From the NCBI RefSeq assembly GCF_025133575.1, contig NZ_CP104011.1, positions 5,588,965-5,652,964 on the forward strand: 64,000 nucleotides of DNA. The letters run 5' to 3'. A program made the translations under genes and the position numbers. The DNA is from Pseudomonas sp. GCEP-101 (GTDB lineage Bacteria; Pseudomonadota; Gammaproteobacteria; Pseudomonadales; Pseudomonadaceae). Below are positions 17,432-24,378 of this stretch, piece by piece (within the stretch, counting starts at the first letter, position 1; each line of letters opens with the position of its first letter). Below the pieces are notes generated by a model. The model saw only the letters and a list, made by a program, of their open reading frames with translations. It was not told where the DNA came from and did no database searches.

Positions 17432-17836
17432 ATGCCTGCACCACGCGCTCGCGCTAGTCGCTTCTCGACTGGCCCCACTTTCTCGGCAGCGGTTCGCCGA
17501 ATACCGCTGCTCTTGGTCGCAACGCTACATCTTTACTCGACAGCAGAACCCGCCATGGTTGAGTACGCCAACGAAAGCTATCCAGCCTGGAAAAAGTCCA
17601 ATGAGGATATGGATAAGAGATACAAACAACTCATGAAAGAAGCTGAGCAGGAGCCAAAAAAAGACTCGGCCAGCCGGCTTGCATCGGCAAAAGATCATTG
17701 GGAACGGTTCCGCGCCGATTTCTGCCGCTCCATGAGCGACACCTATGGCGGGGCTTGGTCCAGTGCACACGAGTCAGAATGTCGAGTGAAGCTGGCAAAT
17801 CAGTTCAAGAACATCATGGATGACTATGGATGGTGA
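17432..17836 (+). CDS. LprI-like exported protein (putative lysozyme-inhibitor family)
   Basis: This 134-residue protein has a basic N-terminus and hydrophobic segment (RRIPLLLVATLHLYSTAEPA) that looks like a signal peptide. The mature part is a charged helix pair (MDKRYKQLMKEAEQEPKKD, then SAKDHWERFRADFCRSMS) followed by GAWSSAHESECRVKLANQ. The W..FR..FC, G and C..K....R/Q spacing is the signature of the DUF1311/LprI domain, with two conserved cysteines forming one disulfide. LprI proteins are periplasmic and some inhibit lysozyme; this function is inferred. G+C is lower than in flanking genes. The ATG follows an AAGGA site, and hairpin repeats flank the gene. Confidence 0.7.
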   Translation: MPAPRARASRFSTGPTFSAAVRRIPLLLVATLHLYSTAEPAMVEYANESYPAWKKSNEDMDKRYKQLMKEAEQEPKKDSASRLASAKDHWERFRADFCRSMSDTYGGAWSSAHESECRVKLANQFKNIMDDYGW

Positions 17837-17887
17837 GCGCCCACGCTTTGCCAGGTTCACTGCCGCAAGCCCCCACTGACTCGGTAC

Positions 17888-17905
17888 CCGGGCAGAAGCG
17901 GATGT
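17888..17905 (+). repeat. Dispersed hairpin repeat, right-arm fragment
   Basis: CCGGGCAGAAGCGGATGT matches the right arm of the repeat family (compare CGGCCAGAAGCGGATGT at 19275-19291). It lies 52 bp after the LprI-like stop, so it sits immediately 3' of a small gene, as the other copies do. Confidence 0.55.
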
Positions 17906-17940
17906 CAAAACGCACAATCATCCCCCAATACACCGAAAAA

Positions 17941-18348
17941 TCACGGGGACAACTCGGCCAGACATGTTTTTACTTCTACCACCCCCATCCGGAGAAGCAT
18001 GTAACTGGCCGCCGCACGTAACGGCTGCCATGGCTGCTGCGCAAAGACATCTCGATCATGGCAAGGAAGGTTTAACTCGTTTATCGCGGAGCATAGCTCC
18101 CAGACTCGATCGAGTTGAATCCTGATCTCATCGGGCAAAGCAGCTCCACAGATACTGATCGCATCATGAACCAGCAACATGTGCGACGACCATGCCTCAC
18201 ATATGGGGCAATCAGGAACAATATCTCTCTGCACCGCTGCGTCTGCTGCAAGAAACTCAAGCGCACCAACGAGCCTGGAAATTGCGGCAATTTTCGCCTC
18301 CTGCTCAGCGCCGTACCATTGCCATAACAGGTTTGAAAATCCCTCCAT
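17941..18348 (-). CDS. Hypothetical protein
   Basis: This 135-residue protein is not recognised. It is largely helical by eye: MEGFSNLLWQWYGAEQEAKI, then ALEFLAADAAVQRDIVPDC, a PICEAW segment, MLLVHDAISICGAALPDE and a Leu/Ala-rich end. Four cysteines (two in VPDCPIC) hint at a metal site or disulfides. There is no signal peptide. A GGCAGGAAA ribosome site precedes the ATG, and base composition is lower in G+C than the surrounding chromosome. It is the only gene on the minus strand in this patch of small genes, so it may be a separate insertion. Function is unknown. Confidence 0.55.
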   Translation of the reverse strand: MEGFSNLLWQWYGAEQEAKIAAISRLVGALEFLAADAAVQRDIVPDCPICEAWSSHMLLVHDAISICGAALPDEIRIQLDRVWELCSAINELNLPCHDRDVFAQQPWQPLRAAASYMLLRMGVVEVKTCLAELSP

Positions 18349-18420
18349 TTTCCTGCCCTTCCATACACGCGAAAATAGAAATCATATCTTACGGCATTGA
18401 TCTGAAAGCACTCATTAGGC

Positions 18421-18480
18421 GTCCGCTATGGGTCGGTAGCGGCCTCTCGTCAGAGGCAACAACCGGCCAGAAACAGATAC
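18421..18480 (+). repeat. Dispersed hairpin repeat, most complete copy
   Basis: The left arm is GTCCGCTATGGGTCGGTAGC, then the hairpin GCCTCT-CGTC-AGAGGC (18442-18457), then AACAACCGGCCAGAAACAGA. The outer left arm GTCCGCT would pair with the AGCGGAT/AGCGGAC right arm seen in other copies, so the whole element is an imperfect inverted repeat of about 60 bp. Confidence 0.75.
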
Positions 18481-18530
18481 TAGGTATTGGTACGATTGGA
18501 GCGGGTCAAAACGCTCGAAAGGTTTCTGCG

Positions 18531-18920
18531 ATGAAGGTTAACAACGACTCCGAGCATTCCGAAATAAAGGAGCTTCTTGAAGGGCTGGATAGGCTACCCG
18601 AGGGCGCCAATCGCTTGTCATTGCTCAACCGCCTGCTGCTGGATCACCGACATGACAGGCACGAGGACATTGTGTTCGAACTCGGTCTTCTTGGTAATCC
18701 TTCAGCAGTACCTGCGATTGCGAAGGCCGTAACAATCTCGTTTCCCAGTCTGGTGCAATGGGGAAACCTTAAGGAGTTCCGGCGCAAATGCGCCTTTGCG
18801 CTTGCACGTATCGGAACTACGGAGTCTCGCTCAGTGCTGGAGCAAATGTCGCGTAGCTTGGAGCAAGATATTAGGGAGTTTGGAAAAGAAGGAATGAGCA
18901 AATGGCCGCTGGAGCAGTAA
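18531..18920 (+). CDS. HEAT-repeat-like small protein
   Basis: This 129-residue protein has two or three HEAT-like helical pairs: LLEGLDRLPEGANRLSLLNR, DIVFELGLLGNPSAVPAIAKAV and FRRKCAFALARIGTTESRSVLEQ. The last two keep the HEAT pattern of hydrophobic helix A followed by a Pro/Gly turn and helix B. HEAT repeats act as protein-interaction scaffolds and are common in small immunity-like or accessory proteins; no partner is visible. There is no signal peptide, so it is probably cytosolic. The start is the ATG after AAAGG; longer in-frame extensions upstream are repeat sequence. It lies directly downstream of the repeat copy at 18421. Confidence 0.65.
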   Translation: MKVNNDSEHSEIKELLEGLDRLPEGANRLSLLNRLLLDHRHDRHEDIVFELGLLGNPSAVPAIAKAVTISFPSLVQWGNLKEFRRKCAFALARIGTTESRSVLEQMSRSLEQDIREFGKEGMSKWPLEQ

Positions 18921-19010
18921 ACGTTTCTGCGCAACCAGTGCCCCTGTCCGCTTTGAGTGGAAAACTCCCACTATCGCATCGTGACTCGCCATTTTTTGCA
19001 AGGGAAGGAT

Positions 19011-19244
19011 ATGTCGTTCAACTCGCACAGACGGATGCTGCTGGATGAATCTCAACCCTTCTCGCACCGCGCTTCCCACGCGCGTTCATGCGCCCTTCTG
19101 GTGTCCCGAAAGCTCGGGCTCACACGGGATGCGATCATTGAACTGGTGCAAAGCAAAACCGGTGTAGACCTGCACCAGCCCCAATCCGCGGGTGAGTTGC
19201 TGATTGCCTTGGAGGAACTGGAGAACATGCGTCTGACTCGATAG
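19011..19244 (+). CDS. Small hypothetical protein
   Basis: This 77-residue protein starts MSFNSHRRMLLDESQPF, with a strong AGGGAAGG ribosome site before the ATG. It contains SHARSCALLVSRKLGLTRDA and a helical IIELVQSKTGVDL, then an acidic ALEELENM end. There is no signal peptide or known motif. The SRKLGLTRDAIIELV segment could be a small helix-turn-helix, but this is too weak to name it a regulator. It ends 20 bp before a repeat fragment. Confidence 0.5.
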   Translation: MSFNSHRRMLLDESQPFSHRASHARSCALLVSRKLGLTRDAIIELVQSKTGVDLHQPQSAGELLIALEELENMRLTR

Positions 19245-19263
19245 CGTCGTGGGACTGTGCAGG

Positions 19264-19291
19264 GATGCAGCAAACGGCCAGAAGCGGATGT
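19264..19291 (+). repeat. Dispersed hairpin repeat, right half
   Basis: GATGCAGCAAACGGCCAGAA then GCGGATGT, the right arm of the repeat family, begins 20 bp after the stop of the 77-residue gene. The left half and hairpin are not preserved. Confidence 0.6.
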
Positions 19292-19342
19292 TCTGGGGCC
19301 TGTGTAGTATCTATTGTCAATCTGCCACACGAGAGCAACCTG

Positions 19343-19867
19343 ATGTCTGGCCGCCTTTCGTTTTCATTCCACAGAGCCGCGCGAGATCTACGCGACGCCC
19401 GCTTGCTTATGGGCAAACAACTGAGCGCGCTGTGGCATGACCAATACTATTTCAATGGCGAGAAAGACCCAGGTTACGTGGGCTTTCTTGAGTGGTGCTT
19501 CGGCGAAGGTGAGGTTTTATCCATGTACCTCTTGAGTGATGGCGAGAGCGTTGGAGCGGACTCATTACCGCTTGATACGCCTGTCTCCTTCGAGATAGAG
19601 CCCAACGCTTCTTGCGCTTGGAAGAGAGAAAGCCTCCTTGCTAGCTTATCGGCGGATCATCTGGAGGGAGCGATCGTTCGCGACGTCGAGGGGGTGCTCG
19701 ATACTGCGACTGAGCAGGAGCCTCGGCTTGTCGGATTTAGAGTTTCTTTTGAGACCGGTGACTACCTAGTCTTTCTGAACAACGGAGATGAAGCAGCCGT
19801 ACTCATCAACTCGCAGCCCTCACCTTGTCTCGGTATTGATACCCGCTTCGTAACATCTATCGACTGA
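19343..19867 (+). CDS. Hypothetical protein
   Basis: This 174-residue protein starts MSGRLSFSFHRAARDLRDAR; an in-frame upstream ATG at 19265 falls inside the repeat fragment, so I reject it. The sequence is mixed alpha/beta: WHDQYYFNGEKDPGYVGFLE, then acidic stretches, and a closing antiparallel section (RLVGFRVSFETGDYLVFLNN, then GDEAAVLINS). It has no signal peptide, transmembrane segment or familiar motif. It resembles the class of small cytosolic immunity or accessory proteins only in size and acidity, which is not evidence of function. G+C is low for the window. Confidence 0.5.
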   Translation: MSGRLSFSFHRAARDLRDARLLMGKQLSALWHDQYYFNGEKDPGYVGFLEWCFGEGEVLSMYLLSDGESVGADSLPLDTPVSFEIEPNASCAWKRESLLASLSADHLEGAIVRDVEGVLDTATEQEPRLVGFRVSFETGDYLVFLNNGDEAAVLINSQPSPCLGIDTRFVTSID

Positions 19868-19870
19868 CCC

Positions 19871-19891
19871 CTATGGGTCGGCAGCTACCTT
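19871..19891 (+). repeat. Dispersed hairpin repeat, left half
   Basis: CTATGGGTCGGCAGCTACCT matches the left arm (compare CTATGGGTCGGTAGCGGCCT at 18426). It lies 3 bp after the stop of the 174-residue gene and marks the right edge of the patch of small genes. Confidence 0.6.
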
Positions 19892-20002
19892 CCCCACCAG
19901 CGCCCCCGCCTCCCCCAACTCAACCCCAGACACTATCGTTTCCAGGAAGAGTTCCCGCCAAGGAAATGCGCCGGCAGCCCTACGGCCGCCGGCGCGATGG
20001 CG

Positions 20003-21058
20003 TCATACGCCCAGGACGCGGCAGGCTTGCTCGGGGATGGTCACTGACACGGCCTGCCCCACGCGCAGCCCCATGTCGTGGCAGGGCATGCTGAGGGCGG
20101 TCAGCGAGATGCCGGAGCACTGGACGGTCGTCTCGACGGTGGCGCCGATGTCGCGGATGAAGGTCACGGTTCCATCCAGGCGATTCGCCGCCGGTGCCTG
20201 CGGTGTCGAGAGTTGCAGGTCCTCCGGGCGCACCAGCATGCGCACGCTGGCGCCCGGCTGGATGCTGGGGCAATGGCTGGCGCGCAACGCCGCGCCGCCC
20301 GGCAATTCGACCCGACCCTGGCCCAGCACGGTGGCCGGGAAGATGTTGCCCGAGCCGATGAAGTCGGCGACGAAGGCGTTGGCCGGGTTGCGGTAGATCT
20401 CGATCGGCGTGCCCACCTGCTGGATGCGATGTTCACCCAGTACCACCACGACATCGGCCATGGTCATGGCCTCGCGCTGGTCGTGGGTGACCATGATGGT
20501 GGTGATGTTCAGGCGTTGCTGCAGCTGGCGGATCTCCACCTGCATCGACTCGCGCAGCTTGGCGTCCAGCGCCGACAGCGGTTCGTCGAGCAGCAGCAGC
20601 TTGGGGTGCGAGGCGATGGCGCGGGCAATCGCCACGCGCTGGCGCTGGCCGCCGGACAGCTTGGCCACCGGCCGGTCGACCATCTGCTGCAGCTGGATCA
20701 TCTGCAGCAGCTCGGCGACGCGCGCCTGCTGGTCGGCCTTGCCGACGCCGCGCAGCTTCAGCGGATAGGCGATGTTCTCGCCGACGGTCATGTGCGGGAA
20801 CAGCGCCAGCGACTGGAACACCATGCCGAAGTTGCGCTGGTGCGCCGGGATGCGGCTGATGTCTTCGCCGTCCAGGAGGATCTCGCCGCCGCTGAGGCTT
20901 TCCAGGCCGGCGATCATGCGCAGCAGCGTGGTCTTGCCGCAGCCGGAGGGGCCGAGGAAGCAGACCAGCTTGCCCTGCGGCAGGTGCAGATTCACGTCTT
21001 TCACGGCGCAGGCGCTGCCGTAGTGTTTCTCGACGTTATGCAGTTTCAGTCCATTCAT
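20003..21058 (-). CDS. ABC transporter ATP-binding protein, PotA/spermidine-type
   Basis: This 351-residue ATPase has Walker A GPSGCGKTT, Q-loop VFQSLALFPHM, signature LSGGQRQRVAIARA and Walker B LLLLDEPLSALD, then the switch His in MVTHDQ. A C-terminal OB-type regulatory domain of about 100 residues (TOBE_2; SVRMLVRPEDLQL) is typical of PotA/FbpC ATPases. It energises the two permeases upstream and forms the last gene of a binding protein-permease-permease-ATPase operon; its start is 13 bp downstream of the preceding stop. The family transports polyamines, Fe3+, thiamine or 2-aminoethylphosphonate. Polyamine-like cargo is the default, but the substrate is unproven. Confidence 0.92.
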   Translation of the reverse strand: MNGLKLHNVEKHYGSACAVKDVNLHLPQGKLVCFLGPSGCGKTTLLRMIAGLESLSGGEILLDGEDISRIPAHQRNFGMVFQSLALFPHMTVGENIAYPLKLRGVGKADQQARVAELLQMIQLQQMVDRPVAKLSGGQRQRVAIARAIASHPKLLLLDEPLSALDAKLRESMQVEIRQLQQRLNITTIMVTHDQREAMTMADVVVVLGEHRIQQVGTPIEIYRNPANAFVADFIGSGNIFPATVLGQGRVELPGGAALRASHCPSIQPGASVRMLVRPEDLQLSTPQAPAANRLDGTVTFIRDIGATVETTVQCSGISLTALSMPCHDMGLRVGQAVSVTIPEQACRVLGV

Positions 21059-21071
21059 GTTTCACCTCGAA

Positions 21072-21908
21072 TCAGAACGACACGCCACCTTCGCCAACCA
21101 GCTTCTCCAGCGCCCAGATGAGGACGAAGTCGATCAGCACGATCAGCACGGCGAACGAGAAAACGGTGGGATCCAGCGAGGACACGGTGCGGCTGTACAT
21201 CCAGATCGGCACGGTCATCACGTCGATGTTGTAGAGGAAGTAGGTCACGGTGAATTCGTTGAACGAGACGATGAAGGCCAGCAGCATCCCGGCAAGAATG
21301 CCCGAGCGCATCAGCGGCACGACCACGTCGACGATGGCGCGCAGCGGCGCGGCGCCGAGCATCTGTGCGGCCTCCTCCACCTCGCTGCCGATGGCGACCA
21401 TCGCCGCCGTGCAGTTCTTCACCACGAACGGCAACGCGAGGATCACGTGGGCGATGACCAGGCGCGAGGTGTCCAGGTGCAGCGGCAGGCTGTCGAACAC
21501 CAGCAGCAGCGCCAGGCCCAGCACGACCATGGGGAACACCAGCGGCAGCGACATCAGTTGCAGGGCGACGGCCTTGCCGCGGAACTCGCAACGGGTCAGC
21601 GCGTAGGCGGCGGGGACCGCGACCAGGGTGGCGAGGACCATGGTCAGGCAGGACACCAGCAGGCTGGTGGTCAGCGCCTTGCCCAGGCTGAGCACGTCGC
21701 TGGCATCGGGCGAGACGAAGGTCTGCCAGGCCGCGCGGTACCACTGCAGGCTGTAGCTGCTGGGCGGAAAGTCGAGGTTCGCGGCGCCGCTGAAGGACAT
21801 CACGATCATGCTCAGGATCGGCAATACGGCGAGCAGCAGGATGACGCCGGAGAGCATCAGGGCGAAGCGCCCGGTGTCGCCCGGCAAGGTGGGTTGGCGG
21901 CGGGTCAT
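21072..21908 (-). CDS. ABC transporter permease, PotC-type
   Basis: This 278-residue inner-membrane permease has six predicted helices, the first at MLSGVILLLAVLPILSMIVM. The EAA-like cytoplasmic loop reads VEEAAQMLGAAPLRAIVDVV, which docks the ATPase. It overlaps the upstream PotB-type permease by 4 bp, showing translational coupling. The FPPSSYSLQWYRAAW segment after the first helix is characteristic of PotC/PhnV-type permeases. Confidence 0.92.
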   Translation of the reverse strand: MTRRQPTLPGDTGRFALMLSGVILLLAVLPILSMIVMSFSGAANLDFPPSSYSLQWYRAAWQTFVSPDASDVLSLGKALTTSLLVSCLTMVLATLVAVPAAYALTRCEFRGKAVALQLMSLPLVFPMVVLGLALLLVFDSLPLHLDTSRLVIAHVILALPFVVKNCTAAMVAIGSEVEEAAQMLGAAPLRAIVDVVVPLMRSGILAGMLLAFIVSFNEFTVTYFLYNIDVMTVPIWMYSRTVSSLDPTVFSFAVLIVLIDFVLIWALEKLVGEGGVSF

Positions 21909-22813
21909 TGCGAGGCCTCCAGGATGCGCCGGCGGCGGCCGGTGACGACTTCCGACAGGGTCATGATGGCGAGGGTGGTGACGATCAGCACCACGCCGGC
22001 GGCGGAGGCGGCCGGCCAGTTCATCAGCGGGGCGATCTGGTCATGGACCATCACCGCGAGCATCGGCACGCGGCGGCCGCCCAGCAGCAGCGGCACCACG
22101 AAGCTGCTGGCGTTGTAGGCGAACACCAGGGTGGCGCCGGTGAGGATGCCCGGCAGGCTCATCGGCAGCACCACCTGGCGGAACACCTGGAAGCGGCTGG
22201 CGCCCAGGGTCGCCGCGGCCTCCTCGTAGCTGCGCGAGATGCCGCGCATGGCGCTGGCGATGGGCAGCACGGCGAGCGGGAAGGCAGTCTGCACCAGCCC
22301 CATGAGCACGCCGTTCTGGTTGTACAGCAGCATCACCGGGCGCTTGATCAGGCCCAGGGCCAGCAGGGCCTTGTTGAGCATGCCCGCGGGGCCGAGGATC
22401 ACCAGCCAGCCATAGCTTTGCAGCAGCAGGTTGACCAGCAGCGGCAGCAGCACGGCGGCGAGGAAGATCCGCCGCAGCAACGGCGATTGCAGGCGCGACA
22501 TGCTGTAGCCGACGGGGATCGCCAGCAGCACGGCGATCAGTGCGCTGACGAAGGCCAGGCGCAGCGTCAGCAACAGCGACTTGAGGTAGTACGGCTGCAG
22601 CAGCTGGGCATAGCTGGCCAGGCTGAAGCCGGACCATTCGGCGCCCTTCTCGCCGACGCTCATGCGCACCACCAGCAGGCTGGCGGCGATGAGCACGATG
22701 AGGAAGCACAGCGACGGCGTGAGGAAAAGCCAGGCACGCGCCGTCGGTGAAATCGCCCGGGCCGGGCGCACGGGCGCCACGCCGACCGGGCGGGTCGGAT
22801 TGCTCGATTGCAT
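21905..22813 (-). CDS. ABC transporter permease, PotB-type
   Basis: This 302-residue permease has a cytoplasmic N-terminal tail rich in Pro/Arg and six predicted membrane helices starting at AWLFLTPSLCFLIVLIAASL. The EAA loop is YEEAAATLGASRFQVFRQVV, a classic ATPase-docking motif. It pairs with the PotC-type permease (4-bp overlap) to form the heteromeric channel for the substrate delivered by the binding protein 101 bp upstream. Confidence 0.92.
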   Translation of the reverse strand: MQSSNPTRPVGVAPVRPARAISPTARAWLFLTPSLCFLIVLIAASLLVVRMSVGEKGAEWSGFSLASYAQLLQPYYLKSLLLTLRLAFVSALIAVLLAIPVGYSMSRLQSPLLRRIFLAAVLLPLLVNLLLQSYGWLVILGPAGMLNKALLALGLIKRPVMLLYNQNGVLMGLVQTAFPLAVLPIASAMRGISRSYEEAAATLGASRFQVFRQVVLPMSLPGILTGATLVFAYNASSFVVPLLLGGRRVPMLAVMVHDQIAPLMNWPAASAAGVVLIVTTLAIMTLSEVVTGRRRRILEASQ

Positions 22814-22914
22814 AGTGCGTGTCTCGTCAGAACGGAGAATGTCCGCGTCGCGCGCAGGCGGGGCTGGCAGCCTGCGCGCGACTGTTCATGACCGCCGTGG
22901 CGGCCACGGCTGCA

Positions 22915-24018
22915 TCAGGAAGAGAAGATTTCCGTGTAGCGGCGGATCCACTGGTCGTGAACGGTGGCGAGGAAGGCGTTGTCGTGCATGATCGCCTTCT
23001 CTGCGATCTGCTCGGGGGTGAGGATGTACGGGCTCTTGCGCGCCTCGGCGGAAATGATCGCCTTGGCGTTGACCGGGCCGTTGAAGATGTCCTCGGCCAT
23101 CTTGCCCTGCACGTGGGGGTCCAGGGAGTGGTCGATGAACGCGTGGGCCAGGTCGACGTCGCCCGGACGGTTCTTGGGCAGCACCGAGAGCATCAGGTCG
23201 GTGTAGAAGCCTTCCTTCATGCCGAAGGTGGCGCCCAGGCCGTAGTTGGGATCGCGGATCTGCTTGGGGAAGAACGCCGGCGCATAGAGGCCGCCGATAT
23301 CCAGCGAGCCGGTGCGGAACAGCTCGGCGATCTGGTTGGGGTTCTCGCCCAGGGTCATCACCCGGTCCTTGAGCTCTTCGAGTTTCTTGAAGCCCGGCTC
23401 GATATTGTGTTCGTCACCGCCGGCCAGCTTGGCGGCGATGATGATCAGGTCCATGGCCTCGGTCCAGTTCGGCGGCGGCAGGAACAGGCGCCCGGCGTAG
23501 TCCTCGTCCCAGAGCGCCGCGTAGCTGTCGGGCACATCCTTCACCGTGCGGGTGCTGTACACCAGGCTGTTGCACCACAGCAGGTAACCGATGCCGTGGC
23601 CGTCGGCGCCGGTCTGGTACTTGGCCGGTACGTCCTTGAGATTGGGCAGGCGGTTGAGGTCGGGTTTCTCCAGCAGCCCGGCGCTGGCCAGACCCTCGGC
23701 GCCGACGCCGGCCAGGGTGATGACGTCGTACTGCGGGCGGTCGCCGCCGGCCTTGAGCTTGGCGACCATTTCCGAGGTGCTGCCGGTGCGGTCGGCGATC
23801 ACCTTGGCGCCGGTCTTGGCCTCGAAGGTGGCGGCGATGTTGCGCAGCGCCGCAAGGCCGGTGTCGTCGGACCAGGTGAGCAGCCGCAGGGTCTTGCCCT
23901 GGAAGCGGTTGTCGCTGGCGCTGGCCCGGATGAACGGCATGGACAGGGCAGCCGCGGCTACCGAGGCCGCGCCGACCGTTTTGATGAATTGCCTTCTGCT
24001 GAAATCACGCTCGCCCAT
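22915..24018 (-). CDS. ABC transporter substrate-binding protein, PotD/PotF-type, Tat-exported
   Basis: This 367-residue periplasmic binding protein begins with a twin-arginine signal (RDFSRRQFIKTVGAASVAAA). The mature N-terminus TLRLLTWSDDTGLAALRNIA and GSTSEMVAKLKAGGDRPQYD are typical of the spermidine/Fe3+/phosphonate binding family (bacterial extracellular solute-binding family 1/8). It delivers the substrate to the permeases. The C-terminus has a well-conserved DVDLAHAFIDHSLDPHVQGK. It is separated from the AruI-like gene by a strong terminator, so it likely has its own promoter in the 24.0-24.3 kb gap. Confidence 0.9.
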   Translation of the reverse strand: MGERDFSRRQFIKTVGAASVAAAALSMPFIRASASDNRFQGKTLRLLTWSDDTGLAALRNIAATFEAKTGAKVIADRTGSTSEMVAKLKAGGDRPQYDVITLAGVGAEGLASAGLLEKPDLNRLPNLKDVPAKYQTGADGHGIGYLLWCNSLVYSTRTVKDVPDSYAALWDEDYAGRLFLPPPNWTEAMDLIIIAAKLAGGDEHNIEPGFKKLEELKDRVMTLGENPNQIAELFRTGSLDIGGLYAPAFFPKQIRDPNYGLGATFGMKEGFYTDLMLSVLPKNRPGDVDLAHAFIDHSLDPHVQGKMAEDIFNGPVNAKAIISAEARKSPYILTPEQIAEKAIMHDNAFLATVHDQWIRRYTEIFSS

Positions 24019-24287
24019 CGGGGACTCCTTTGCTCTTATCGCTTTTGTTTAGGAAGGTCACGGGTATCTGGCGGGAGGTCGGGGCTGTCGCCCCCGCCTG
24101 CCGGATCCGCCTGGCGGCCCCGGAATCCGGGGGGTAGCAGGCTGTTCGGCGGGGTCATCCTGCGACCTCGGCGGAGTGCCAACAATCGAAAAAATGTCAT
24201 CGAAGCCATGTCCTGCATGCATGGCTGGCGTGCGCCCATGAGCAGGCCGCAGACCTTCTCCGGAAGGCCCGCACTAGAGCGGTTCGA
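24019..24287. other. Gene-free interval before the PotABCD-type operon
   Basis: This is the main part of a gap of about 360 bp between the binding-protein gene and the TPP-enzyme gene. No gene is evident. It must contain the binding-protein operon's promoter, since the facing terminator at 24288-24318 should stop read-through. An AT-richer patch on the minus strand lies near 24185-24205. Confidence 0.4.
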
Positions 24288-24318
24288 GAAAAAAAGACGC
24301 GCCGGGAGTCCGGCGCGT
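24288..24318 (-). terminator. Intrinsic terminator of the AruI-like gene
   Basis: Read on the minus strand, a perfect 9-bp stem ACGCGCCGG-ACTC-CCGGCGCGT is followed by CTTTTTTT. It lies about 60 bp after the stop of the TPP-enzyme gene. This is the clearest rho-independent terminator in the window and separates that gene from the PotABCD-type operon. Confidence 0.9.
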
Positions 24319-24378
24319 GAGGGGAAATGCTCCCCGGAAAAATCCCTGCCGCCCGGGTGCGTCAGGGAAAGGGACGGA

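Noticed and set aside
17328..19891. Integron attC sites and cassette array
   Set aside because: The repeats sit after small genes as attC sites would, but I see no GTTRRRY/RYYYAAC core pair and no integrase, and one gene is reversed. They are called dispersed hairpin repeats instead.
20078..22118. Long plus-strand frames of about 350 residues over the ABC transporter operon
   Set aside because: They mirror the permease and ATPase genes, consist of Gln/His/Arg-rich low-complexity sequence, and have no ribosome site.
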